Shown here: positions 42,108-51,158 of the stretch, one piece after another
Position numbering within the stretch: position 1 is the first letter of the stretch
Layout: the number at the start of each line of letters is the position of its first letter
NCBI RefSeq assembly: GCF_003002055.1
Contig: NZ_PVZF01000018.1
Span: 1-53,201, forward strand
Reading direction: 5' to 3'
Source: Kineococcus rhizosphaerae
GTDB lineage: Bacteria; Actinomycetota; Actinomycetes; Actinomycetales; Kineococcaceae
DNA: 53,201 nucleotides
Position numbers and translations under genes: made by a program
The notes under the pieces: generated by a model
Told to the model about the DNA's origin: nothing
The model's input: only the letters and a program-made list of their open reading frames with translations
Database searches by the model: none

Positions 42108-42521
42108 TCAGGCGTCGGGGGTGCGGGCCCGGCGCGCCTCCCGGCGCAGGTAGACCAGCCCGAGGATCGGCAGGACCACGGGGACGTACCCGTAGCCGCT
42201 GCCGAAGTGCGACCAGACGGCGGCCTTCGGGAACGCGGCGGGGTCGGTGAGGCTGAGCGTGCCGACGGCCAGGACGCCGAGGAGCTCGACGCTGCAGGCC
42301 ACCCACGCGACGCGGCGCCAGCGCGGGCCGGAGCGGCCGAGCCCGACGGTGGCCAGGACGTAGACGACCCCGGCGAACGCGGACAGCAGGTAGGCGACGG
42401 GGGCGGTGTGGAAGTCGGTGGCGATCTGGACGGCGGCGCGGGAGACCGCGGCGACGGCGAAGACGGCGTAGAGCGCGACGAGGACACGGCCGAGCCCGGT
42501 GGTGCGCCGCTGCTGCTGCAC
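42108..42521 (-). CDS. Small four-helix membrane protein
   Basis: 137 residues with four hydrophobic helices (LGRVLVALYAVFAVAAVSRAA, YLLSAFAGVVYVLATVGL, VELLGVLAVGTLSLTDP, VPVVLPILGLVYLRREARRA). This resembles small actinobacterial integral membrane proteins of unknown role. GTG 42521 has GAGAGGGG upstream. It follows the next small membrane gene by 11 bases, so they are co-transcribed. Confidence 0.75.
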   Translation of the reverse strand: MQQQRRTTGLGRVLVALYAVFAVAAVSRAAVQIATDFHTAPVAYLLSAFAGVVYVLATVGLGRSGPRWRRVAWVACSVELLGVLAVGTLSLTDPAAFPKAAVWSHFGSGYGYVPVVLPILGLVYLRREARRARTPDA

Positions 42522-42532
42522 GGGGACCCCTC

Positions 42533-42895
42533 TCACTTCGTGACCGCGAACAGCAGGAAGGCGCGGTAGGCGATGACGATGACGGCGAACGCGGCCACGG
42601 CGAGCACGAGGGTGCTGGGGCGGGACCGGTCCGCGAGCGCCCAGAAGGTGCCGGCGGGCACGACGAAGGGGGCGACGACGAGGTAGGCGACGGAGGTCGC
42701 GGTCTCGACGGGGCGGGTGCCGGAGGCGAGGGCGGCGAAGCCGTCGACGGCGACGGCGAGGACGGCGACCTCGAGCACGCCGAGCGCGACGAGGGTGGCG
42801 CGCCCGACGCGGCGGTCCCGGGCGACGAGGACGACCGCCCACACGACCACCACCAGCGCCAGGAGGCTGAGGACCGCGACGAGGACACCGGACAC
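42533..42895 (-). CDS. Small membrane protein
   Basis: 120 residues with about four helices (VLVAVLSLLALVVVVWAVVL, LVALGVLEVAVLAVAVDGF, AYLVVAPFVVPAGTFWAL, AVAAFAVIVIAYRAFLLF). No family assigned. GTG 42895 is chosen because the frame upstream overlaps the Old Yellow Enzyme start at 42954 and the palindrome between them. First gene of the minus-strand run. Confidence 0.7.
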   Translation of the reverse strand: MSGVLVAVLSLLALVVVVWAVVLVARDRRVGRATLVALGVLEVAVLAVAVDGFAALASGTRPVETATSVAYLVVAPFVVPAGTFWALADRSRPSTLVLAVAAFAVIVIAYRAFLLFAVTK

Positions 42896-42919
42896 GGGGG
42901 TGAACTCTACGGGCGCGGG

Positions 42920-42940
42920 AATCCGGACCGCAGTCCGGTT
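42920..42940. promoter_or_regulatory. Palindromic operator candidate before the OYE gene
   Basis: CCGGAC (42923-42928), four bases, GTCCGG (42933-42938), flanked by AA and TT, lies between the divergent start codons at 42895 and 42954. It is a likely site for a TetR- or MarR-type repressor, but no regulator gene is next to it. Confidence 0.6.
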
Positions 42941-42953
42941 GTTGCCGCCCCTC

Positions 42954-44033
42954 GTGGACATCACCTCTCCCGTCGCCCTGGGCGACCTCGCCCTGCCCAA
43001 CCGCCTCGTCATGGCCCCGCTGACGCGCACCCGCGCCGGCGCCGCGGGCGTGCCCGGGGCCCTCGTCGCCGAGCACTACGCCCAGCGCGCCTCGGTCGGG
43101 CTGATCGTGGCCGAGGGCACGTACCCGAGCCACGAGTCGCGGTCCTACCCCGGCCAGCCGGGGCTGGTCACCGACGAGCAGCAGGAGGGGTGGCGCGGGG
43201 TCGCCGAGGCCGTCCACGCCGCGGGCGGGCGCATCGTCGTGCAGCTGATGAACGGCGGGCGCGTCTCGCACACCGACATCACCGGCACGGACCGGATCGT
43301 CGGGCCGTCCGCCGTCGCGATCGCCGGCGAGGCCCACACCGCCGACGGCAAGAAGCCCTACCCCGTCCCGCACGCCCTCACCGAGGCCGAGATCCCCGGC
43401 GTCGTCGCGGAGTTCGTCGCGGCCGCGCGCCGCGCCGTCGACGCGGGCCTGGACGGCGTCGAGATCCACTCCGCCAACGGGTACCTGCTGCACCAGTTCC
43501 TCGCGCCCGGCGCGAACCACCGCACCGACTCCTACGGCGGGTCGCCGCAGAACCGCGCCCGCCTGGCGGTGGAGGTGACGACGGCCGTGGCCGCCGAGAT
43601 CGGCGCGGGCCGCGTCGGGATCCGCATCTCCCCCGCGCACAACATCCAGGACGCCCTGGAGACCGACCCCGCCGACGTCGAGGCGACGTACGCGCACCTC
43701 GTGGAGGCGCTGGCGCCGCTGGGGCTGGCGTACCTGAGCGTCCTGCACGCCGACCCGGCGGGCGAGTTCGTCCAGGGTCTGCGCAAGCGGTTCGGCGGCC
43801 CGCTGATGGTGAACTCCGGGTTCGCGCAGGTGACGACGCGCGAGGAGGTCGCCGGTTACCTCGCCGACGGCGCCGCGGACGTCGTGGCCGTCGGCCGCGC
43901 GGTGATGGCCAACCCCGACCTGCTGGAGCGCTGGACCGGCGGGCACCCCGAGAACGAGCTGGACCCGACGACGTCGTACGGCCAGGGCGCGGCCGGGTAC
44001 ACCGACTACCCGTTCCTCACGCCCCGCGCCTGA
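42954..44033 (+). CDS. Old Yellow Enzyme family alkene reductase
   Basis: 359 residues, FMN-binding TIM barrel. The motifs LPNRLVMAPLTRTRAG, HSANGYLLHQFLAPGANHRTDSYGGS and RVGIRISPAHNIQ are those of NemA/OYE reductases, with the substrate-binding His-Asn pair in IHSANGY. It reduces activated C=C bonds such as enones with NAD(P)H. GTG 42954 lies in the shared promoter gap. The stop is followed by the inverted repeat at 44052-44153. Confidence 0.93.
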   Translation: MDITSPVALGDLALPNRLVMAPLTRTRAGAAGVPGALVAEHYAQRASVGLIVAEGTYPSHESRSYPGQPGLVTDEQQEGWRGVAEAVHAAGGRIVVQLMNGGRVSHTDITGTDRIVGPSAVAIAGEAHTADGKKPYPVPHALTEAEIPGVVAEFVAAARRAVDAGLDGVEIHSANGYLLHQFLAPGANHRTDSYGGSPQNRARLAVEVTTAVAAEIGAGRVGIRISPAHNIQDALETDPADVEATYAHLVEALAPLGLAYLSVLHADPAGEFVQGLRKRFGGPLMVNSGFAQVTTREEVAGYLADGAADVVAVGRAVMANPDLLERWTGGHPENELDPTTSYGQGAAGYTDYPFLTPRA

Positions 44034-44051
44034 CCCCTCCTGCGCCTCCCC

Positions 44052-44153
44052 GCGCGACGCACACGTCGGACCCTCCACACCCCGCCTCGACCGCGCAACG
44101 CACACGTCGCGCCCCGGGGACGCGCCGGTAGGGGTCCGACGTGTGCGTCGCGC
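44052..44153. repeat. 22-bp perfect inverted repeat, first copy of a dispersed motif
   Basis: Arms 44052-44073 and 44132-44153 are perfect 22-base inverted copies sharing the core CGCACACGTCGGACC (44058-44072). A third, diverged forward copy lies in the loop at 44092-44109 (17 of 18 matches over CGCGCxACGCACACGTCG). The element sits between the convergent OYE and CapA stops. It could work as a terminator, but the core recurs at 46.15 kb where the neighbouring genes are in tandem. Confidence 0.85.
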
Positions 44154-44161
44154 AGGTCGCT

Positions 44162-45199
44162 TCAGGACGCCGCGAGGTCGGCGCAGGCGCGCAGGGACTC
44201 CTTGTGCCGCAGGGCCTTCGTGGCCGCGTCCCCCTCGAGCGGCACGGGCACCCCGCTGCGGATGGTGGCCGGCTGCCAGCGCGCCGCCGAGACCCCACCC
44301 GTCCCGGGCAGGGTGAGCTCGAGGACACCGGTCTCCACCGCGGCGCCCTTCTTGGCGTAGAAGACGAAGTTCCCCAGCCCGTAGTCGACGAACCCCTTCT
44401 TCCCGCCCGCCTCCAGGTACCCCTGGCCGAGCTGGACGTGGGCGTGCGAGCCGACGACGGCGTCGGCGCCCGCGGCGACGAGCTCCTCCGCGATCCCCCG
44501 CTGGTCGTCGGTCGGGCAGGTCTGCAACTCCTTGCCCCAGTGCAGGACGACGACGACGGAGTCGCTGCGGGACCGCTCGGCCTCCACCGCCGCCACGAGC
44601 CGTTCCCGGCCGGACCTCGTCTGCACCGACGCCAGACCGGGCTGGGTGTCGGTCGCCGTCCACGCCGTCGCGAGCGAGGAGTCGACGACCTGCGTCGCGT
44701 CGAACACCGCGACGCGGTTGTCCTTCACGGTGGTGCGGTGGGGGGCGAAGGCGGCGTCGGCGTCGGTGCCGAGCCCGATGATCGGCAGACCCTCGGACCT
44801 CCCCGCGGCGAGGGTGTCGCTCAGCCCCTGGCGGCCGTAGTCGAGGCTGTGGTTGTTGGCCATCGCCGCGACGTCGACGCCGGCGGCCTTCAACGCCCCG
44901 AGGGCCTTCGCCGGGGCCCGGAACGTGTACTTCTTGCCCGCGGCGCTCCCGCGGTCGGTGATGGCGGTCTCGACGTTGACGACGGCGAGGTCGGCCCCCT
45001 CCAGGAGGGGCGCGACGGCCTGCAGCCCACCGGGTTCGAGCGCCGCCTCGCTCGTGCCGTCGAAGTGCACGTCACCGGCGACGGCGATCGTGACGGGCCG
45101 CGGCGCGGGACGGTCCGGGCCCGCGGGGTCCTCCGGCGACGAGCAGCCCGCGACGACGAGCACCGAGACCGCGAGGACCGCTCCGCACACCTTCCGCAC
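44162..45199 (-). CDS. CapA-like metallophosphatase, lipoprotein
   Basis: 345 residues. The signal peptide ends with a lipobox LVVAGC. The rest is the PGA_cap/CapA calcineurin-like fold: VAGDVHFDG, VNVETAITD, ANNHSLDYG, VLHWGKELQ and GSHAHVQLG supply the metal-binding residues. Such proteins act on surface polymers such as poly-gamma-glutamate; no Pgs synthase is nearby. GTG 45199 has a weak site. It converges on OYE with the hairpin between. Confidence 0.88.
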   Translation of the reverse strand: MRKVCGAVLAVSVLVVAGCSSPEDPAGPDRPAPRPVTIAVAGDVHFDGTSEAALEPGGLQAVAPLLEGADLAVVNVETAITDRGSAAGKKYTFRAPAKALGALKAAGVDVAAMANNHSLDYGRQGLSDTLAAGRSEGLPIIGLGTDADAAFAPHRTTVKDNRVAVFDATQVVDSSLATAWTATDTQPGLASVQTRSGRERLVAAVEAERSRSDSVVVVLHWGKELQTCPTDDQRGIAEELVAAGADAVVGSHAHVQLGQGYLEAGGKKGFVDYGLGNFVFYAKKGAAVETGVLELTLPGTGGVSAARWQPATIRSGVPVPLEGDAATKALRHKESLRACADLAAS

Positions 45200-45299
45200 C
45201 CGCGCACTGTAGTTCGGCCCGGTCTGCCGCCGGGTGGCTCTGCGGGGGTCACCCCGGCGTCCACCGGCGGGGTTCCCCGTCCTCGGGTACGTTCCGCAG

Positions 45300-46112
45300 G
45301 TGCCCGAACTCCCCGAGGTCGAGACCGCCCGCGCCGCCATCGAGGCCGCCGGTCTGCACCGCGAGATCGCCGACGTGGACGACACGGACACCTTCGAGTG
45401 CCGCCCGCACGCGCCCGGGGACCTGAAGGCGGCGCTCGTGGGCCGGACCCTCACCGCGGCGCACCGGCGCGGGAAGTCGATGTGGTGCGACACGTCGGGC
45501 GACGGGCCGGCGCTCGGGATCCACCTGGGCATGAGCGGGCGCGTCTTCATCACCGACCCCGGCGGCCGGCTGACGATCGGCGGCGACTACGGCGGTCCCC
45601 GGCCGGAGACGCAGCCGGACCGGGACGTCTGGTACCGCTTCTCCCTGTACTTCGCCGACGGCGGCTCCCTGCGCCTGCGGGACAAGCGGCGGCTGGGGCG
45701 CGTCCGCCTCGACCCGGACCTCGGCGACCTCGGCCCGGACGCCGAACTCGTCGGCCGCGAGGAGTTCCGCGCACGCGTCGGTCGCGGGACGGCCCCGTTG
45801 AAGGCCCGCATCATGGACCAGTCGGTGCTCGCCGGGGTGGGGAACCTCCTCGCGGACGAGACGCTGTGGCGAGCCGGTCTCAGCCCGCTGAGACCCGCCG
45901 GAGAACTGCGGGTCGACGAGCTGGACCACCTGCGGCGGGAACTGCGCGGCGCGATCCGGCACGCCGTGAAGCACGGCGGCGTCCACACGGGCGAGGTGGT
46001 CCCGCACCGGAGGGCCGGCGACCACTGCCCGCGGTGCGGCGGGGAGATGGTCCGCGCCACCGTCGGCGGCCGCACGACGTGGTGGTGCTCGGCCGAGCAG
46101 ACCCTCCCCTGA
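45300..46112 (+). CDS. Fpg/Nei-type DNA glycosylase, zinc finger lacking one Cys
   Basis: 270 residues, full-length Fpg fold. Catalytic Pro2-Glu3 in VPELPEVET and Lys59 in HRRGKSMWC are present, as are the LGMSGRVF and H2TH DQSVLAGVGNLLADETL segments. The zinc finger keeps CPRCGG and a third cysteine in WWCSAEQ, but the fourth position is not cysteine, so metal binding is doubtful. It may be a divergent repair enzyme or a specialised paralogue of the copy at 24.5 kb. GTG 45300 is divergent from the CapA gene. Confidence 0.88.
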   Translation: MPELPEVETARAAIEAAGLHREIADVDDTDTFECRPHAPGDLKAALVGRTLTAAHRRGKSMWCDTSGDGPALGIHLGMSGRVFITDPGGRLTIGGDYGGPRPETQPDRDVWYRFSLYFADGGSLRLRDKRRLGRVRLDPDLGDLGPDAELVGREEFRARVGRGTAPLKARIMDQSVLAGVGNLLADETLWRAGLSPLRPAGELRVDELDHLRRELRGAIRHAVKHGGVHTGEVVPHRRAGDHCPRCGGEMVRATVGGRTTWWCSAEQTLP

Positions 46113-46143
46113 CCCCTCCTCCCCGTCCCCACGCCCCCTCTTT

Positions 46144-46210
46144 CCCGCGCATCGCACACGTCGGACCTTCCTGGACGGGGAAAGAGGGTCCGACGTGTGC
46201 GATGCGCGGG
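46144..46210. repeat. 24-bp perfect inverted repeat, second copy of the dispersed motif
   Basis: Arms 46144-46167 and 46187-46210 are perfect 24-base inverted copies around a 19-base loop. They share the core CGCACACGTCGGACC (46153-46167) with the element at 44.05 kb. The genes on either side, Fpg and DUF1275, run the same way, so this is not simply a terminator between convergent genes. It lies 32 bases after the Fpg stop and 70 bases before the DUF1275 start. Confidence 0.9.
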
Positions 46211-46279
46211 GAAGGCGGGAGGGTGGCGCACGCGGCGGGCGTCACGGGGGAACGCGCCGGACGCCTACGATCGCCGCTC

Positions 46280-46972
46280 GTGACGCGACGCGACCCCCTG
46301 GACTGGCACACGGCCCTCATGCTGGTGCTGACGTTCTCCACCGGCATCGTCGACGCGGTCGGGTACCTGGGCCTGGACCGCGTCTTCACGGCGAACATGA
46401 CGGGCAACGTCGTCATCCTCGGGATGGCCCTCACCGGCTCGCAGGACCTGCCCATCGTGGGCCCGGTCCTGGCCCTGCTGGGTTTCCTGGGCGGGGCGGC
46501 CCTGGTGGGCCGGGTGCTGCGCCGGGCCGCGACGGGGTGGACGACGGCCTCCAGCGTCGTGTTCGCCCTCGTCGGGGTGGTGCTCGGGGCGCTGGCCGTG
46601 GTCACCTCGCTGCTGGACGGGGTGCCGGTGGAGCCGGGGACGAGCCCGCCGCCCGCGGCCGTCCTGGTGACGACCGTGCTGGGCCTGGCCATGGGCGGGC
46701 AGGCCGCCGCGGCCCGGCGGCTGGGGGTCAAGGACGTCACGACGGTCGTCGTCACGTCGACGCTGACGGGTCTGGCGGCCGACTCCCGGCTGGCCGGCGG
46801 CACCGGGGACGGGTGGCGGCGGCGCCTCGGCGCGGTCGTGCTCATCCTGGCCGGGGCCGCGGTCGGGGCGGCGCTGCTGCGCTGGCACGTCGGGGCGGGG
46901 CTCGCGCTGGCGGGGCTCATCTCCCTGGTCGCGGCGTGGCTGGGGCACGGCAGGGCGCACGTCGGCCGCTGA
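46280..46972 (+). CDS. DUF1275 membrane protein (YoaK-like)
   Basis: 230 residues with six membrane helices. The first helix and loop TFSTGIVDAVGYLGLDRVF and the ANMTGNVVILGMAL segment are the DUF1275 hallmarks. The function is unknown in the family. GTG 46280 has no strong ribosome site. It follows the second hairpin element. Confidence 0.88.
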   Translation: MTRRDPLDWHTALMLVLTFSTGIVDAVGYLGLDRVFTANMTGNVVILGMALTGSQDLPIVGPVLALLGFLGGAALVGRVLRRAATGWTTASSVVFALVGVVLGALAVVTSLLDGVPVEPGTSPPPAAVLVTTVLGLAMGGQAAAARRLGVKDVTTVVVTSTLTGLAADSRLAGGTGDGWRRRLGAVVLILAGAAVGAALLRWHVGAGLALAGLISLVAAWLGHGRAHVGR

Positions 46973-47082
46973 GGGGACGCCGGCCGGCCGTGCGGCGGGG
47001 GCGGTGGCGCCGGGTCCCGGGTGGGTGCAGCATCATCGAGCACTGAGAGCCGAGCCGGATCAGCGGGAGTGACGAGGAAGCC

Positions 47083-48732
47083 ATGACGACTTCGCGGGCA
47101 GGACAGCACGCCGAACCCTCGGACCTGATCGACGTCGCCCACGTCGTCACGGCCTACTACGCCACGAAGCCCGACCCCTCCGACGTCGGCCAGCGCGTCG
47201 CGTTCGGCACGTCGGGCCACCGCGGGTCGAGCCTGGACGCGGCCTTCAACGAGGACCACATCCTCGCCACCACGCAGGCGATCGTGGACTACCGCCGCGA
47301 GCAGGGCTACGACGGCCCGCTGTTCATCGGCCGCGACACCCACGCGCTGTCCGAACCGGCCTGGGTGTCGGCGCTGGAGGTCCTGGGCGCCAACGACGTG
47401 ACCGTCCTGGTCGACGACCGCGACTCCTGGACGCCCACGCCGGCGGTCTCGCACGCGATCCTCGCCGCGAACCGGCAGGGGTCCTCCATCCGCACCACGG
47501 GCTCCGGCCTGGCCGACGGCATCGTCGTCACCCCGTCCCACAACCCGCCGCGCGACGGCGGGTTCAAGTACAACCCGCCGAACGGCGGCCCGGCCGACAC
47601 CGACGCGACGGGCTGGATCGCGAACCGCGCCAACGAGTACCTGGAGAAGGGGCTCGACGGGGTGCGGCGCGTGGGGTTCGCGAAGGCCCGCGCCGCGGCG
47701 CAGGGCTACGACTTCCTCGGCACCTACGTCGACGACCTGCCGAACGTCCTGGACGTCGACGCGATCCGCGACGCGGGCATCCGCATCGGCGCCGACCCCC
47801 TGGGCGGGGCGAGCGTGGAGTTCTGGCAGGCGATCGCCGACCGGCACCGGCTGGACCTGACCGTCGTGAACCCGCTCGTGGACCCGACGTGGCGGTTCAT
47901 GACGCTGGACTGGGACGAGAAGATCCGGATGGACTGCTCCTCCCCGTCGGCGATGGCCTCGCTCATCGCGCAGCGCGACCAGTACCGGATCGCCACGGGC
48001 AACGACGCCGACTCCGACCGGCACGGCATCGTGACGGCCGACGGGCTGATGAACCCGAACCACTACCTGGCCGTCGCCATCCAGTACCTGTTCAGCCACC
48101 GCGAGAACTGGCCGAAGGACGCGGCGATCGGCAAGACCCTGGTGTCGAGCTCGATGATCGACCGGGTCGCCGCCTCGCTGGGGCGCGACCTGCTGGAGGT
48201 CCCCGTCGGGTTCAAGTGGTTCGTGCCGGGTCTGCTGGACTCCTCCGTCGGTTTCGGCGGCGAGGAGAGCGCGGGCGCCTCGTTCCTGCGCAAGGACGGC
48301 GGGGTGTGGAGCACCGACAAGGACGGGATCCTGCTGGCGCTGCTGGCCTCCGAGATCACCGCGGTGACGGGCAGGACCCCCAGCGAGCACTACGCCGACC
48401 TCACGCAGCGTTTCGGGGCGCCGGAGTACAAGCGTTCCGACGCCGCCGCGACCCGCGAGCAGAAGGCGACGCTGTCGAAGCTGTCGGCCGAGCAGGTCAC
48501 CGCGACCGAGCTGGCCGGTGAGGAGATCGTCGCCAAGCTCACCGAGGCCCCCGGCAACGGCGCGAAGATCGGCGGCCTGAAGGTCGTCACGGAGTCGGCG
48601 TGGTTCGCCGCGCGCCCGTCCGGCACCGAGGACGTGTACAAGATCTACGCGGAGTCGTTCAAGGGTGCCGAGCACCTCGCGACGGTGCAGCGCGAGGCGC
48701 AGGAACTCGTGGACGGCGTTCTGGGGTCCTGA
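47083..48732 (+). CDS. pgm: Phosphoglucomutase
   Basis: 549 residues, full-length alpha-D-phosphohexomutase. The phosphoserine loop is TPSHNPP, metal-binding aspartates occur in DADSDRHGI, the sugar-binding loop is [10 protein letters not shown] and the phosphate-binding region ends in [16 protein letters not shown]. It converts glucose 1-phosphate and glucose 6-phosphate in glycogen and cell-wall sugar metabolism. ATG 47083 has GAGGAAG upstream. The S4 gene follows after 7 bases, so they share a transcript. Confidence 0.95.
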   Translation: MTTSRAGQHAEPSDLIDVAHVVTAYYATKPDPSDVGQRVAFGTSGHRGSSLDAAFNEDHILATTQAIVDYRREQGYDGPLFIGRDTHALSEPAWVSALEVLGANDVTVLVDDRDSWTPTPAVSHAILAANRQGSSIRTTGSGLADGIVVTPSHNPPRDGGFKYNPPNGGPADTDATGWIANRANEYLEKGLDGVRRVGFAKARAAAQGYDFLGTYVDDLPNVLDVDAIRDAGIRIGADPLGGASVEFWQAIADRHRLDLTVVNPLVDPTWRFMTLDWDEKIRMDCSSPSAMASLIAQRDQYRIATGNDADSDRHGIVTADGLMNPNHYLAVAIQYLFSHRENWPKDAAIGKTLVSSSMIDRVAASLGRDLLEVPVGFKWFVPGLLDSSVGFGGEESAGASFLRKDGGVWSTDKDGILLALLASEITAVTGRTPSEHYADLTQRFGAPEYKRSDAAATREQKATLSKLSAEQVTATELAGEEIVAKLTEAPGNGAKIGGLKVVTESAWFAARPSGTEDVYKIYAESFKGAEHLATVQREAQELVDGVLGS

Positions 48733-48739
48733 GGCGCCG

Positions 48740-49102
48740 ATGACCAGGATCGACCAGTGGACGTGGGCGGTCCGGCTCTACAAGAGCCGGTCCGTCGCGT
48801 CCGCCGCGGTCAAGGCGGGGCACGTCCGGCTCAACGGCGAGCGGGCCAAACCCGCCACCACCGTGCACGTCGGGGACGAGGTGCGGGTCCGCGCGGAGGG
48901 CTACGAGAAGGTGTTCGAGGTCGTGCAGCTCCTGGAGAAGCGCGTCGGCGCACCGATCGCGCAGTCCGCGTACATCGACAAGTCGCCCCCTCCCCCTCCG
49001 AAGGACGAGTTCTTCGGCGCGTTCGGGACGCGCGACCGCGGCGCGGGGCGGCCCACCAAGCGCGACCGGCGCGAGATGGACGACCTGCGGGGGCGGCGGT
49101 GA
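48740..49102 (+). CDS. S4-domain RNA-binding protein (HslR/RqcP type)
   Basis: 120 residues. The S4 fold covers RIDQWTWAVRLYKSRS, AAVKAGHVRLNGERAKPA and VHVGDEVRVRAEG. The C-terminal part is acidic then basic (RPTKRDRREMDDL). Relatives bind rRNA or tRNA in heat-shock or ribosome-quality-control complexes. ATG 48740 has GAGGC upstream. Its stop overlaps the next gene by four bases (GTGA). Confidence 0.9.
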   Translation: MTRIDQWTWAVRLYKSRSVASAAVKAGHVRLNGERAKPATTVHVGDEVRVRAEGYEKVFEVVQLLEKRVGAPIAQSAYIDKSPPPPPKDEFFGAFGTRDRGAGRPTKRDRREMDDLRGRR

Positions 49103-50118
49103 ACCTCGAGGACGCGCGGTTCGCCGGCGACCCCCTCGCCGACGCCCTGGCCGACGCCGTCCACGCCGACCCGGGCGTGCGGCGGGAACTGTCGAGGGCC
49201 CTGCGCGAGGGGTCGCAGACCGCGTCCGGTCCCGTGCACGCCTTCGTGGAGCACCTGGAACGGGTGAGCGCTGACGCCGACCCGGACCTGCTGCGCGCGG
49301 GGGCGCGGGCGACGTTCACGACTCCGCAGGCCGTGCACGTGTTCGACGTCGGCGCGGGTGCGCTCATCAGTTCCTACCGCCCGCCGCGCTCCGCGACGAT
49401 CCTCACCGGCACCGGCCGCCTCGTCGACGACACGCACCACCGGCTGACCGAGACCGCGCGCTGGCTGACGGCCGCCTCCCTGCCCGGCGGGCTGGAACGC
49501 GGCGCGGAGGGCTGGCGGGCGACCGCCCACGTCCGGCTCGGGCACGCCCTCGTGCGGCGCTCGGTGCCCGGCGGCACCGGCATCAACCAGTTCGACGAGG
49601 TCCGCACCTGGCTGGACTTCACGGTCGTCGCACCCCGGTCGGCGCACCGCCTGGGGTTCGGGCTCACCGACGCCGAGTACGCGCAGTTCCTCGCCCACTG
49701 GCGGGTGCTGGGCGAACTCCTCGGGATCTCCCCCGGGTTCATCGCGCACGTCGTGGACCGCCCGTCGGCGCTGGCGCTGCTGCAGCGGATCGACGCCCTC
49801 ACCGGGCCCCCGAACGCCGACTCCCGGGCGCTGACGGCCGCCGGTCTGGACGCCCTGGCGAACGGCCTGACGGACCTCACCCGGATCCCGCACCGCGTCG
49901 GGCTCACCCTGGCCCGGGTCGTCGCGCGCCGGTTGCAGGGCGACCTGGCCGACGCGCTCGGCGTCCCGCCGGCCGGGGGGTGGGAGCACGTCGTCCCGGT
50001 GGTCGCCGCCGTGAACCGCACCCGCCGTGAGCTCCTGCGCCGCAGTCCCTCCCGCTGGGAGGCGATGGTCGAGCGGAACATCGCCGCGAACCGGGCCTTC
50101 CTGCGGGAGAGCGCGTGA
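49099..50118 (+). CDS. MpaB-like oxygenase (DUF2236)
   Basis: 339 residues, no signal peptide. The helical domain with FDVGAGALISSYRPPRSA, TGRLVDDTHHRLTETARW and AHVRLGHALVRR matches the DUF2236/MpaB family of heme-linked oxygenases. The second half (ALVRRSVPGGTGINQFDEV) has the conserved histidine and asparagine positions. Substrate unknown. GTG 49099 overlaps the S4 gene stop by four bases, so they are translationally coupled. Confidence 0.82.
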   Translation: MNLEDARFAGDPLADALADAVHADPGVRRELSRALREGSQTASGPVHAFVEHLERVSADADPDLLRAGARATFTTPQAVHVFDVGAGALISSYRPPRSATILTGTGRLVDDTHHRLTETARWLTAASLPGGLERGAEGWRATAHVRLGHALVRRSVPGGTGINQFDEVRTWLDFTVVAPRSAHRLGFGLTDAEYAQFLAHWRVLGELLGISPGFIAHVVDRPSALALLQRIDALTGPPNADSRALTAAGLDALANGLTDLTRIPHRVGLTLARVVARRLQGDLADALGVPPAGGWEHVVPVVAAVNRTRRELLRRSPSRWEAMVERNIAANRAFLRESA

Positions 50119-50128
50119 GGAGGACCGG

Positions 50129-51067
50129 GTGAGGGTCGAGGACCTGCCCAAGGCCGAGCTGCACGTCCACCTGGAGGGGACCCTGGAGGCCGACCACCTC
50201 CTGGAGCTCGCCCGCCGGCACGACGTCGCGATGCCCTGGCGCACGGTGGAGGAGGTGCGGGCCGCGTACGCGTTCAGCGACCTGCAGTCCTTCCTCGACG
50301 TGTTCTTCGTCGGCTGCCGGGTCCTGCGCGAGCGCCGGGACTTCGCCGACCTCGCCCACCGCTACCTGACGCGCGCGGCCGCCGACGGGGTCGTGCGGGC
50401 CGAGGTGTTCTTCGGCCCGCAGACGTTCCTGGCCCTCGGCGTCCCCCTCGCCGACCAGCTCGAGGGGATCTTCGAGGGGTTCGACCGGGCCCGGGCCGAG
50501 ACCGGCATCGACGCGGCCCTCATCACCTCGGCGCAGCGGCACCGGCCGGAGGCCGACGCCCTGGCGATGCTCGACGCGGTCATGCCGTGGGCGGAGCGGA
50601 TCGTGGGGTTCGGCCTCGGCTCCACCGAGCTGGGCAACCCGCCGTCGGGGTTCGCCCGGTACTTCGCCACGGTCCGCGACCGAGGTTTCCACGCGACCGC
50701 GCACGCGGGCGAGGAGGGCGGTCCGGACTACGTCCGCGAGGCCCTCGACGTGGGCGCCGAGCGCATCGACCACGGCGTCCGCTCCGTCGAGGACCCCGAC
50801 CTGGTCCGCCTGCTGGCCGCCCAGCGGGTCCCCCTCACGGTGTGCCCGCTGTCGAACCTGCGGCTGGGGGTGGTGCCGGACCTGGCGGCGCACCCCGTCC
50901 GGGCCCTGGTCGACGCCGGCGTGCTGGTGACGGTGAACTCCGACGACCCGAGCTACTTCCGCGGCTACGTGGGCGACAACTACCGCGCGCTGGCGGACGA
51001 GGCCGGGTTCGGCGACGAGGAGCTGACCGCGCTGGCCGCGGACAGCCTGCGGGCCTGCTGGCGGTAG
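50129..51067 (+). CDS. Adenosine/adenine deaminase-family protein
   Basis: 312 residues, TIM barrel with the zinc site. Metal histidines His12 and His14 are in ELHVHLEGT, the catalytic glutamate is in HAGEEGG, a further histidine in IDHGVR, and the aspartates in VNSDDPSYF. The sequences FFGPQ, VCPLSNLRL and SYFRGYVGDNY are closer to adenine deaminases of the Aah1 type than to classical adenosine deaminase. GTG 50129 has GAGGAGGA upstream. It follows the oxygenase by 10 bases. Confidence 0.88.
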   Translation: MRVEDLPKAELHVHLEGTLEADHLLELARRHDVAMPWRTVEEVRAAYAFSDLQSFLDVFFVGCRVLRERRDFADLAHRYLTRAAADGVVRAEVFFGPQTFLALGVPLADQLEGIFEGFDRARAETGIDAALITSAQRHRPEADALAMLDAVMPWAERIVGFGLGSTELGNPPSGFARYFATVRDRGFHATAHAGEEGGPDYVREALDVGAERIDHGVRSVEDPDLVRLLAAQRVPLTVCPLSNLRLGVVPDLAAHPVRALVDAGVLVTVNSDDPSYFRGYVGDNYRALADEAGFGDEELTALAADSLRACWR

Positions 51068-51158
51068 CGACTTCGCCGTTCTCCGGACACCGCACGATCG
51101 CGCGCATAGGGTAGCGACGGGCTACGACGTGTAATCAAACGCGACGGATCGAGGGGCC

